Under the pieces are notes generated by a model. It saw nothing but the letters and a program-made list of their open reading frames with translations. It had not been told where the DNA came from and made no database searches. This document shows, one piece after another, positions 44,411 through 52,415 of a DNA stretch of 64,000 bases; within the stretch, counting starts at the first letter, position 1, and each line of letters starts with the position of its first letter. Origin of the DNA: Marinimicrobium agarilyticum DSM 16975. GTDB lineage: Bacteria > Pseudomonadota > Gammaproteobacteria > Pseudomonadales > Cellvibrionaceae. The translations under genes were made by a program, and so were the position numbers. The stretch lies in NCBI RefSeq assembly GCF_000423345.1, contig NZ_AUHU01000007.1:211001-275000 (forward strand). Direction: 5' to 3'.

Positions 44411-46993
44411 ATGAACATTCGGCAGTGGTTCGGTACAACTTTCCTTGGACTGATTACATCGGCAGGCCTGTTCCTGAGCGGCTGCGAGAAAAGTGATCCC
44501 GCCCAAGGGTTTGAACTCAACGACAAAGGATACTTCCAGAACCGCGGCGTCGGTCTGATGGTTTTTCAGGATACCGCTCCGGAGAGCCGACAGAGTGGGC
44601 TCATTCTCATCAGCCACGACAACCGGATCGCCTCCAACGGAGACCTTCGACTGGAGGCCACGCCCGGTCAGTGGTCACCGGTCCCGCGACTGATGCGTCG
44701 CGTGGTCAACCGCGAACAACAGTCCATCACAGCGACGCTCAGATATCCCGATGAACGGCAACATCTAACAGGTTTCAACCCTCTGTATTACCCCGATCTA
44801 GCGCTGGAATACGAAGTGAGCGTGCGGGCAGAGGGCAAGGATTTGTGGGTAACGGTGAACCTGGACCAACCTCTGCCAGCCGCGTGGGCGGGAAAGGTCG
44901 GCTTCCAGTTGGAACTCTACCCGGCAGACCTGTTCGGAAAGAGCTGGATAATGGACGAGAATACCGGGATTTTCCCGCGCCAACCCTATGGCGTTACCGT
45001 CCCCCCGGGTCGGGAACCCGATCCTCAGCTCGTCTCCAACGGAAAGTTCAAAGGGTTGAAGCCCCTGGCGCACCACCGGGCGGAGCCGGCACCTTTGGCG
45101 AGTGGACAAAAGCTGACAGTTGCTCCAGAGTCCGACACTATGCGCCTACAGGTGGAGAGCCTGAACGCCGAGCTGCAACTGCTCGACGGCCGGGTCCAAC
45201 ATCAGAACGGCTGGTTTACCGTGCGCTCGCCCATTGCCGCCGGCGCCCAAGAGAACGCCGTCTCCTGGAAAATCACGCCTCACGTTATTGAGGACTGGGC
45301 GAGAGACCCGGTCATCCAGCACTCCATGGTGGGCTATCACCCCGACCAACCCAAAGTCGCCGTTATCGAAGCCGATCCACGAGCCCCCCTCGACCAGCCG
45401 GTTCGCCTATTGCAGTTGAATGCGTCCGGCTCCCCCACGGAAATCCTCAACAAAGCGCCCGAGGAATGGGGAGAATTTCTGCGCTATCGTTATTATCGCT
45501 TCGACTTTTCTGCCATTACCGAGGCCGGACTCTATCAACTGGCGGTGGGTGACCACCGCAGCCACCCGTTTCGGATCGCACGCAATGTCTACGATCAGAA
45601 CGTCTGGCAGCCGACGCTCGACTATTTCCTGCCGGTGCAGATGGGCCATATGCGGGTCAAGGAAAAATACAAACTCTGGCACGATGACAGTCACCGGGAT
45701 GACGCTCTGATGGCCCCGACCGGCATCAACCACTTCGATGGCTATGTCCAGGGCGATAGCACCTTGACCGAATTCGCGCCCGGCGAGCACGTACCGGGGC
45801 TAAACCGGGGAGGCTGGTACGACGCTGGCGATGCGGATTTCCGGGTTGAATCCCAATCCGGTGAAGTGTTTATTCTCAGCGCCGCATATGACGAGTTCGG
45901 CATTCACCACGACAACACCCTCATTGATCAGGATTTGCGACTGACCGAGCTGCGAGAACCGGACGGCCTACCCGATATTCTTCAGCAGATTGAGCATGGT
46001 CTGCTCACAGTGGTGGGCGGTTATGAAAGCCTGGGGAGACTGTACCGAGGTATTATCGTTCCCACACTGACCCAGTACGTTATGGGCGGTGACTTTTCTG
46101 GGCACACCGATAACTTGATTTATGACAGCGCCCTGGCCCCCGCAGACCGCACCGCAAGTCATTCCGGGCGGCCGGACGACCGCTGGGTCTTCACCGAAAA
46201 CAATCCCGCTCGAGAGTTCGATGCGATTGCCAATATCGCGGCCGCCGTAGGCCCCATGCAAGACTACGACCCTGATCTGGCCGAGCGGACGCTGAACGCC
46301 GCCGAGTCCTTGTGGGCAGTGGAGCGGCCCCTGAGCGACTCTCATACCCGCAACGAACGGATCCGCGCCGCCGTGGAGCTGTTTCGGGCGACGGGAAACG
46401 TTCGCTATAAAGACGTTATTCTGGCCGAGCAGGAACACATACTGGACAACTTCCGCCAGATCGGTTGGGCGGTGGCACGGGTCGTACACGAGCTGGGCAC
46501 CCCGGAACTCACCCGGGCCATGCGCGAGGAAGCGGCCGAATACGACCGGAAGCTGCAACAGAAAATGACGGCAACGCCCTACGGTCTGGACTTTGAAATG
46601 CAACTATGGGGCCGGGGCTGGACGCTGCAGCAGGAGGGTGTGTCCCAGTACTTCCTGCACAAAGCTTTCCCGGAAACATTTGGCAAAGAATACCTGTTGA
46701 ACATACTCAACTATGTTCTCGGGACCAACCCGGGCGCCAACGCTCAGTCCTACGCCACAGGTGTAGGCGCCAAATCCAAGGAAGCGGCTTACGGGCAGAA
46801 CCGAATGGACTACAGCTATATTCCCGGAGGCGTCATTGTCGGTACCGCTCTGGTCCAGCCAGATTTTCCCGAGCTCAAGGAGTTCCCCTACCTGTGGCAG
46901 CAATCGGAATATGTACTGGGCGGGGGCGCCAGCAACTTCATGTTCCTGGCACTGGCAGCGGACCGGCTGCTAAACGCCGAGCCCTCCCGATGA
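44411..46993 (+). CDS. Large glycoside hydrolase family 9 lipoprotein with extra N-terminal domain
   Basis: The start chosen is the ATG at 44411, about 9 nt after AGGGGAT; the frame is open from 44366. The 860 residues begin with a lipoprotein signal (MNIRQWFGTTFLGLITSAGL..., Cys25 in LSGC). About 300 residues of a beta-rich domain I do not recognise follow (GVGLMVFQDTAPESRQSGLI). Next come an Ig-like cellulase domain (about 315-400, HSMVGYHPDQPKVAVIEA) and a GH9 catalytic domain. GGWYDAGDADFRVES carries the catalytic base; LNYVLGTNPGANAQSY and SEYVLGGGASNF near the end contain the proton-donor Glu region. The specificity may differ from the 582-residue GH9 at 6098-7846. Confidence 0.88.
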   Translation: MNIRQWFGTTFLGLITSAGLFLSGCEKSDPAQGFELNDKGYFQNRGVGLMVFQDTAPESRQSGLILISHDNRIASNGDLRLEATPGQWSPVPRLMRRVVNREQQSITATLRYPDERQHLTGFNPLYYPDLALEYEVSVRAEGKDLWVTVNLDQPLPAAWAGKVGFQLELYPADLFGKSWIMDENTGIFPRQPYGVTVPPGREPDPQLVSNGKFKGLKPLAHHRAEPAPLASGQKLTVAPESDTMRLQVESLNAELQLLDGRVQHQNGWFTVRSPIAAGAQENAVSWKITPHVIEDWARDPVIQHSMVGYHPDQPKVAVIEADPRAPLDQPVRLLQLNASGSPTEILNKAPEEWGEFLRYRYYRFDFSAITEAGLYQLAVGDHRSHPFRIARNVYDQNVWQPTLDYFLPVQMGHMRVKEKYKLWHDDSHRDDALMAPTGINHFDGYVQGDSTLTEFAPGEHVPGLNRGGWYDAGDADFRVESQSGEVFILSAAYDEFGIHHDNTLIDQDLRLTELREPDGLPDILQQIEHGLLTVVGGYESLGRLYRGIIVPTLTQYVMGGDFSGHTDNLIYDSALAPADRTASHSGRPDDRWVFTENNPAREFDAIANIAAAVGPMQDYDPDLAERTLNAAESLWAVERPLSDSHTRNERIRAAVELFRATGNVRYKDVILAEQEHILDNFRQIGWAVARVVHELGTPELTRAMREEAAEYDRKLQQKMTATPYGLDFEMQLWGRGWTLQQEGVSQYFLHKAFPETFGKEYLLNILNYVLGTNPGANAQSYATGVGAKSKEAAYGQNRMDYSYIPGGVIVGTALVQPDFPELKEFPYLWQQSEYVLGGGASNFMFLALAADRLLNAEPSR

Positions 46994-47076
46994 AACTGCC
47001 CGTGTTATCCTTGGCAACCGCAATAATCACCGGACTCGCTGGCTCAACGGGAGGCATTGGTGGCAAGGCTATTTGA
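46990..47076 (+). CDS. Possible 28-residue coupled ORF (signal-peptide-like)
   Basis: ATG at 46990 overlaps the GH9 stop (ATGA) and opens 28 codons, ending TGA at 47074-47076, inside the next gene whose GTG is at 47060. The product (MKLPVLSLATAIITGLAGST...) looks like a signal peptide without a mature part. It has no strong ribosome site of its own. It may only pass ribosomes from the GH9 gene to the next start, be the remnant of a lost exported protein, or be chance. Confidence 0.3.
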   Translation: MKLPVLSLATAIITGLAGSTGGIGGKAI

Positions 47077-47776
47077 AGAAATCGACACCCAGAATTCCCC
47101 CATCGGCGAGATCAGTCTTCGCCGAAGACGAATTCCCGCCATTGGCGAACGGGACATTTATGAGGTCAAACTGGGCGAAGAGTTCTTGATGTCCAGCCTC
47201 TTTGTGGCGGCCGAGGAAGCGCTGGCGGACCTGGCGCTGGCGCGCCTGGCGCGTGAGTCTCTGAACGTTGTGGTCGGCGGCCTTGGGTTGGGTTACACCG
47301 CCGTGGCGGCGCTGCGCGACGCGCGGCTCGAGCGGCTGAGTATTGTGGAGTACCTTGAGCCGGTCATCCGGTGGCACCAGGAGGTAAAGATTCCCCTGGG
47401 CGCCACGCTCAACGCCGACCCTCGCTGCCATTTTCGCCAAGGCAATTTTTTTGACCTGGCGGCAACCCCGTCAGGCCTCGATCCGCAGCGGGGGCAGGTA
47501 GATGCGGTACTGCTGGATATCGACCACTCGCCGGAGGCGTTTCTCCACGGGGACAATGCAAGTTTTTATACCCAAAACGGTTTGAGCGCTTTGGCTCAAC
47601 AACTATCACCGGGCGGGGTGTTTGCACTTTGGTCCACCGACGCCCCGGACCCAGCGTTTTCAGCCTTGCTGGCCCAGGTGTTCACCGATGTCCGCGCGGA
47701 TGTGGTTCGGTTCTTTAATCCCTTCCAGAACAACGAAGCCATCAATACCGTTTATTCTGGACTCTCATCGCCTTGA
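47060..47776 (+). CDS. Spermidine-synthase-like SAM-dependent protein
   Basis: The start chosen is GTG at 47060, 5 nt after GGGAGG; the frame also has a TTG one codon upstream. The 238 residues show a SAM/decarboxy-SAM-type Rossmann domain: VVVGGLGLGYTAVAALRD (glycine-rich loop, about 70-87), LSIVEYLEPVIRWHQ (acidic residue binding the ribose) and VDAVLLDIDHSPEAFL. This resembles spermidine synthase, but the aminopropyl-transfer motif is not obvious, so the reaction is open. The 3' end overlaps the convergent binding-protein gene by 25 nt. Confidence 0.72.
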   Translation: MARLFEEIDTQNSPIGEISLRRRRIPAIGERDIYEVKLGEEFLMSSLFVAAEEALADLALARLARESLNVVVGGLGLGYTAVAALRDARLERLSIVEYLEPVIRWHQEVKIPLGATLNADPRCHFRQGNFFDLAATPSGLDPQRGQVDAVLLDIDHSPEAFLHGDNASFYTQNGLSALAQQLSPGGVFALWSTDAPDPAFSALLAQVFTDVRADVVRFFNPFQNNEAINTVYSGLSSP

Positions 47777-48645
47777 CAGGGCGTCGCATCACCCTCGGCG
47801 GCCACCAAGCGGCACCAATCCAGCCACATTCGGGGATCCTCCAGCGGCGTTTCTTCCGAGAGCGCCCGATTTTCCAGATAAAATACCCGCCGCTTGCTCA
47901 AACCAGCGCGTGCGATGGTGGTCTGGACATTGACGCTTTGGTAGAAATGCCGATCGAAGCTGCCGTCCTCAAGGGCCATCATCAGCCCGCGCTCCAACGC
48001 CTTCGCCAGCTCGGGCCGATGTGGGGTGACAAACAGATAGAAGGGCATCCGGTATACCAGCATGATGTTGGGCTCGACCATCAAATCAAGTTCGGGGCGA
48101 CGCTCCAGCTCACCCCATGGCTCATGAACGCCCCGAGGAAACGCTTCAAAGCGCTTGGCGTGCACCATGATTGTCAGCCGATCAAAGCTTTCCTCCCGGA
48201 CGGTGAAACCGTTATCCCGCAATATCTGCACATCGGGCCAACCGACGCCTTGGCCATAGGTGAAGGGGTGCAGGTCTTCCACCGTGGTTATGTCATCAAA
48301 GAGAGAAAGATTGTCCGGATGTACGACGAATACCCGATGTCCAACCAGCCCCTTGAACAGAGGAACTCGCACCGGTAGCAGTTGCTCTTCAGTTTTCCTG
48401 GAAGTCGCGGCCCACATGACATCAATGATGCCTTCACGCGTATCGCGAATCTGACGCGCCGCGCTCAAATCGCCGGGATGAACCACCAGCTCGTAGTCAT
48501 AACCGGCTTTGTCCAGGGCGAGGCGAATGATTGCCCGGGTGTATTCAGCGTTATGGTCGCCGCGGGACACCGTTTGAATGACGTTCCCAGCCTGGGCCGA
48601 TGCGGCACCGATAATGATCAGTATTATTAGAATACCCAATCTCAT
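47752..48645 (-). CDS. Periplasmic substrate-binding-protein-like exported protein
   Basis: The 297 residues begin with a signal peptide (MRLGILIILIIIGAASAQAG). A type 2 periplasmic binding fold resembling family-3 solute-binding proteins follows (GNVIQTVSRGDHNAEYTRAI, then GIIDVMWAATSRKTEEQLLPV). No permease or ATPase genes are adjacent, so it may act alone as a sensor-type or orphan binding protein. The ligand is unknown. The four Cys include two near the C-terminus (WLDWCRLVAAEGDATPCQG), possibly a disulfide. Confidence 0.75.
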   Translation of the reverse strand: MRLGILIILIIIGAASAQAGNVIQTVSRGDHNAEYTRAIIRLALDKAGYDYELVVHPGDLSAARQIRDTREGIIDVMWAATSRKTEEQLLPVRVPLFKGLVGHRVFVVHPDNLSLFDDITTVEDLHPFTYGQGVGWPDVQILRDNGFTVREESFDRLTIMVHAKRFEAFPRGVHEPWGELERRPELDLMVEPNIMLVYRMPFYLFVTPHRPELAKALERGLMMALEDGSFDRHFYQSVNVQTTIARAGLSKRRVFYLENRALSEETPLEDPRMWLDWCRLVAAEGDATPCQGDESPE

Positions 48646-48768
48646 GCCGTGCCCCCAGAGCGGAATTGAGTAGAGGTCCGGTCGGCCGAGGACCGAACCG
48701 GCATGAGTGTCAATTTGGCGTATTTTTACGCACTTTGCAAGCCGGCCCCTGGCCGGCCGCCCAAGGAC

Positions 48769-49107
48769 TTAGGTGTAAGCTTTGTCGGTTTTGGCGGCCA
48801 TGACGAAGTCGTTTTTGTGCAGTCCACCAATTTTGTGGGTCCACCAGTCGACGGTGACTTTGCCGTATTCGGTGAGGATGGCGGGATGGTGGTCGGCGTC
48901 TTCGGCCAAGTCTCCCACGGTCTGAGTGAAGGCGAGTGCCTCGGCGAAGTTTTTGAATTTGAACCGGCGAGAGAGGCGTTTCTCACCGTCGATTTCTTTC
49001 ACTTCCCACTCGGGAACGTCGGGTTTCATTGCATTGATTTCCGCGTCGCTCAACGTGGGCGCGTCGGATTTACAGGCTTCACAGGATTGTTGCGCTAGAT
49101 CGCTCAT
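48769..49107 (-). CDS. phhB: Pterin-4a-carbinolamine dehydratase
   Basis: Dehydrates 4a-hydroxytetrahydropterin, recycling the cofactor of phenylalanine hydroxylase; the DCoH fold. The start chosen is the ATG at 49105-49107 with AAGGAGA 6 nt upstream; the frame extends to 49185 through repeat sequence. The 112 residues contain the signature [23 protein letters not shown] in its usual place, followed by [15 protein letters not shown]. No phhA (phenylalanine hydroxylase) is adjacent. The leader contains a degenerate copy of the foldback core (49132-49195). Confidence 0.94.
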   Translation of the reverse strand: MSDLAQQSCEACKSDAPTLSDAEINAMKPDVPEWEVKEIDGEKRLSRRFKFKNFAEALAFTQTVGDLAEDADHHPAILTEYGKVTVDWWTHKIGGLHKNDFVMAAKTDKAYT

Positions 49108-49131
49108 AATGTTTCTCCTTTGTTTGACTTC

Positions 49132-49195
49132 AAGACTCATTAAAGTCGATTGGGAACGTCGAGTCCTCCCGGGGACGGGGTTCACGGCGGGTCTT
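49132..49195 (-). repeat. Degenerate foldback-core copy in the phhB leader
   Basis: Read on the minus strand, this 64-bp stretch begins AAGACCCGCCGTGAA, exactly as the cores at 17459 and 17692, and ends GAGTCTT. The inner hairpin reads CCCGTCCCCGGG, a 4-bp stem with the same TCC-type loop. The second half is diverged, and the flanks are not inverted repeats of each other. It ends 25 bp upstream of the phhB ATG, so it probably lies in the phhB leader or promoter. Confidence 0.75.
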
Positions 49196-49315
49196 GCAGT
49201 GGTCTACCCACCCGAAGCACTCTAATGCGAAGTCGTTCTATCCGGTCTTTAAGCACGTCAGACGTTTCTCTAATACCTGTTGTCTATCTGAGGGCCGGAA
49301 CCCGAGAAACAACCC

Positions 49316-50125
49316 TCAAAGTCCCAACGATTCAGCCAACGCATCCCCTACCCGGGACGCGCCCGCCAGTGACCAACCGCCATCCACCGGCAATACCGCC
49401 CCGGTAATAAAATCCGCATCCTTGGAGGCCAAAAACCGACAGGCCCTGAAAATATCCTCAGCCTGCCCCAACCGCCGAAGCGGCACCGACTGAGCAATTT
49501 TTTCTCTAAGCGATTCATCCGGGGCCAAGCGCGCCATGCCCTCTGTGTGTTCAATAGGGCCCGGAATCACCGAATTTACCCGGATCCCCTCCGGCCCCCA
49601 CTCCTGAGCCAGGGTCCGGGTCAACATATCCACGCCGGCCTTGGCCGCGCACACGTGGGACTGTCCGATCATTGGCAACGACGCCTGAGGGGCCGAAATT
49701 TGAATGACCGAGGCGCCCGGTCGACGCAACTGGGGATACACAGCCTGGAGCACGTGGAAGCTGCCCAGCAAGTCGATCTCCACCACGGAGCGGAAGCCGT
49801 TGGCAGACATGCCAGAGGCCAGTGCGGGGAAGTTACCCGCCGCACCGGAGATCACCACATCCAGGGGGCCCCAATGACCGCAAAGCCGGACAACGCCGTC
49901 GCGCACGGCCTCCGCGTCGCGAACATCGGCACTGAAGCCCTCGGCTTCCGCGCCCAACGCCCGTAGCTCGTCCACCGTTTGGGCGACCTTTTCCCAAGAA
50001 CGGCTGGCGACGGCGACTCTCGCGCCACTGCGGGCAAAACCAAGCGCAATGCCCCGGTTAATACCACTGGTGCCCCCGACCACTAACACAGTGGGTTTAT
50101 CCGTTTGCGATGATGGTTCGTACAC
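49316..50125 (-). CDS. SDR-family reductase, 2,4-dienoyl-CoA reductase (DECR) type
   Basis: NAD(P)H-dependent oxidoreductase of 269 residues. The coenzyme loop is VVGGTSGINRGIALGFARSG (about 14-33). SGAAGNFPALASGMSANGFR is the GAAGNF segment typical of the peroxisomal-type DECR branch. The usual YxxxK is replaced: the aligned stretch is SHVCAAKAGVDMLTR, with Lys kept and Tyr absent, as in DECR proteins. IRVNSVIPGPIEHTEGMARL follows. The substrate is likely an unsaturated acyl-CoA, by inference. Single gene, divergent from argS. Confidence 0.85.
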   Translation of the reverse strand: MYEPSSQTDKPTVLVVGGTSGINRGIALGFARSGARVAVASRSWEKVAQTVDELRALGAEAEGFSADVRDAEAVRDGVVRLCGHWGPLDVVISGAAGNFPALASGMSANGFRSVVEIDLLGSFHVLQAVYPQLRRPGASVIQISAPQASLPMIGQSHVCAAKAGVDMLTRTLAQEWGPEGIRVNSVIPGPIEHTEGMARLAPDESLREKIAQSVPLRRLGQAEDIFRACRFLASKDADFITGAVLPVDGGWSLAGASRVGDALAESLGL

Positions 50126-50234
50126 GCTACCTCCCGGTTCTTTTGAACTAACGCTTGAATAGTAGCAGTAACAGATGACACACGCCGAGCCGGGCGGTTA
50201 CAATCCCGCGTTCGCTCAAACACACACAGTGACT

Positions 50235-51974
50235 ATGAATATTCGCGATTTACTGAACCACAAGGTCCAGCAGGCCATGCTGTCTGCCCACATCCCCTTT
50301 CAGCACTCCCCCATGGTGGCCCCGAGCAAGAAGCCGGGCTTTGGGGACTATCAAGCCAATGGCGCCATGGGGGCGGCCAAGGCCATGAAAGCCAACCCAA
50401 GAGAGCTGGCCGGTGAGATCGTGCGCCATCTGGAACTGGATGGCATCGCGGAGAGAGTGGAGATTGCCGGGCCCGGGTTCATCAATATTCACCTCGCTCC
50501 CGAGTGGTTGAGCCAGCAGTTGGCCACCGCCACCGGTGACAAGCGCTTGGCCATCGCGCGGGCCTCGGAGCCCCAGACGGTCGTCGTAGACTACTCATCG
50601 CCCAACCTGGCGAAAGAGATGCACGTCGGCCACCTGCGCTCGACCATTATCGGTGACGCCCTCGCCCGCCTGCTGGCGTTTCAGGGCCATAATGTCATTC
50701 GACAGAACCACGTCGGGGACTGGGGCACCCAATTCGGGATGCTGATCGCGGAACTGGAAGAGCAGCTTGCGGAGAACCGCGAAGCGACCATGGCGTTGAG
50801 CGACCTGGAGGTATTCTACCAACAGGCAAAGGGCCATTTTGACAAAGACCCCGCCTTTGCCGATAAAGCACGGGACTATGTGGTGAAGCTGCAGTCCGGT
50901 GACCCGCAGGTTCTGGCGTTGTGGGAGAAATTCCGTGCCGTGTCTCTTGAGCACAGTCAGGAAATCTATGAAAAACTGAACGTCACTCTCACTTCGGAAG
51001 ATGTTCGAGGCGAGAGCTTTTACAACGACGACCTGGCCCCGCTGGTGGCGGAGCTGGAAGAAAAAGACCTGGCAGTAGAGGATCAGGGCGCCAAAGTGGT
51101 GTTTCTGGAGGAGTTGGCAGATAAGGAGGGCAACCCCTCCCCGGTGCTGATTCAGAAACAGGGCGGCGGTTACTTGTACGCCACCACCGATTTGGCGGCG
51201 CTGCGTTATCGCGCCGGCGAGCTCGGCGGAGACCGGCTGATGTATTTTATTGACGCCCGTCAATCCCTGCACATGCAACAGGTGTTTACCGTCGCCCGCA
51301 AGGCCGGCTTTGTCAGCGAACACATCAGTCTGGAGCACCACGCTTTCGGCACTATGATGGGCCCGGATGGTAAACCCTTCAAAACCCGCAGTGGCGGCAC
51401 CGTCAAACTCTCCGAACTGCTGGACGAGGCCATGGAGCGGGCCTCGCGATTGGTTCGCGAGAAAAACCCCGATCTGGCCCCCGACACCGCCGCCAACATC
51501 GGTCGCACCGTCGGTATCGGCGCCGTGAAATACGCGGACCTGAGCAAGACCCGGACCAACGACTACGTTTTCAACTGGGACGCAATGCTCAGTTTTGACG
51601 GCAACACGGCTCCGTACCTGCAATATGCGTATACCCGGGTCCGCAGTATTTTCCGCAAAGCTGGCGTCGAGCCAAGCGCCCTGCAGGGCGAGATACTGCT
51701 GTCGGAGGAAGAGGAACGGGCGCTGGCGATCAAGCTGCTGCAGTTCAGCGAGGCGCTGGACCAGGTGGCCAAGGACGCCCTGCCCCACCTGCTATGCACC
51801 TACCTCTATGATCTGGCGAGCCTGTATATGCGCTTTTACGAAGCCTGCCCGGTCCTGAAGGATGGCGTGCCCGACGCCACCCGGCAAAGCCGCCTGCAGC
51901 TGTGCGACCTGGTTGCCCGGACTCTTGCCCAGGGGCTTGAGCTGTTGGGAATCGAGGTTACGGAGCAGATGTAA
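50235..51974 (+). CDS. argS: Arginyl-tRNA synthetase
   Basis: Charges tRNA-Arg. The start chosen is the ATG at 50235 ([16 protein letters not shown]), the family N-terminus; an upstream ATG at 50175 adds 20 unconserved residues. The 579 residues contain the N-terminal additional domain ([14 protein letters not shown]), the HIGH motif as HVGH in [18 protein letters not shown], and the non-canonical second signature of ArgS ([19 protein letters not shown]). The C-terminal anticodon-binding DALR domain starts near residue 460. The 3' end overlaps the convergent yqcC by 17 nt. Confidence 0.97.
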   Translation: MNIRDLLNHKVQQAMLSAHIPFQHSPMVAPSKKPGFGDYQANGAMGAAKAMKANPRELAGEIVRHLELDGIAERVEIAGPGFINIHLAPEWLSQQLATATGDKRLAIARASEPQTVVVDYSSPNLAKEMHVGHLRSTIIGDALARLLAFQGHNVIRQNHVGDWGTQFGMLIAELEEQLAENREATMALSDLEVFYQQAKGHFDKDPAFADKARDYVVKLQSGDPQVLALWEKFRAVSLEHSQEIYEKLNVTLTSEDVRGESFYNDDLAPLVAELEEKDLAVEDQGAKVVFLEELADKEGNPSPVLIQKQGGGYLYATTDLAALRYRAGELGGDRLMYFIDARQSLHMQQVFTVARKAGFVSEHISLEHHAFGTMMGPDGKPFKTRSGGTVKLSELLDEAMERASRLVREKNPDLAPDTAANIGRTVGIGAVKYADLSKTRTNDYVFNWDAMLSFDGNTAPYLQYAYTRVRSIFRKAGVEPSALQGEILLSEEEERALAIKLLQFSEALDQVAKDALPHLLCTYLYDLASLYMRFYEACPVLKDGVPDATRQSRLQLCDLVARTLAQGLELLGIEVTEQM

Positions 51975-52287
51975 CCAGCCGGTCGATGCGCTCGAGCACG
52001 ACCACTACCGCCTCGCCCGACTCCGGGCGAGGCCGGAAGTATTCTTCCGCCATCGGCGCCACCGAGCAGCTTTCAGGCATTCCCGCGCGATATTCCACCA
52101 ACTGAAACAGGCGCGGAATAAAAATGAACTGCAGCCATTGATAGAACTCCAGGGTGTCCACCGCGAACGGTTGGGTGCTGGCCAGAGCCTGGTTTGAGGG
52201 TGGCTCCGTATCCCACAGTTCGAGCTCGCGCAGCGCTCGCTCCAGGTCGAATAAAGACTCGGCCAGGGTTTTGTGAATATCGCTCAT
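51958..52287 (-). CDS. yqcC: YqcC family (DUF446) protein
   Basis: The start chosen is the ATG at 52285-52287 with GAGGA 6 nt upstream; the frame extends to 52320. The 109 residues are helical. The family segment is [20 protein letters not shown] followed by VEYRAGMP. The function is unknown; homologues often sit next to the pseudouridine synthase gene truC, which is not here. No signal or membrane helix is seen. Confidence 0.88.
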   Translation of the reverse strand: MSDIHKTLAESLFDLERALRELELWDTEPPSNQALASTQPFAVDTLEFYQWLQFIFIPRLFQLVEYRAGMPESCSVAPMAEEYFRPRPESGEAVVVVLERIDRLVTSAP

Positions 52288-52331
52288 GGCGTCCTCGTTT
52301 TCTTGCTCGGCTGATCTCATTGAACGATTCA

Positions 52332-52353
52332 GAGCGACTTGATTGAGTCGCTC
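52332..52353 (-). other. Hairpin between dinG and yqcC
   Basis: GAGCGACT and AGTCGCTC form a perfect 8-bp stem around a 6-base loop, 63 nt after the dinG stop and 45 nt before the yqcC start. No T-run follows, so it may stabilise the dinG 3' end rather than terminate. Confidence 0.4.
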
Positions 52354-52415
52354 AAAGCGATCCCCACCCGTTCAGGGCTGTATAAAATCTGGTTCAGGAC
52401 TTAATACAACCCGGT

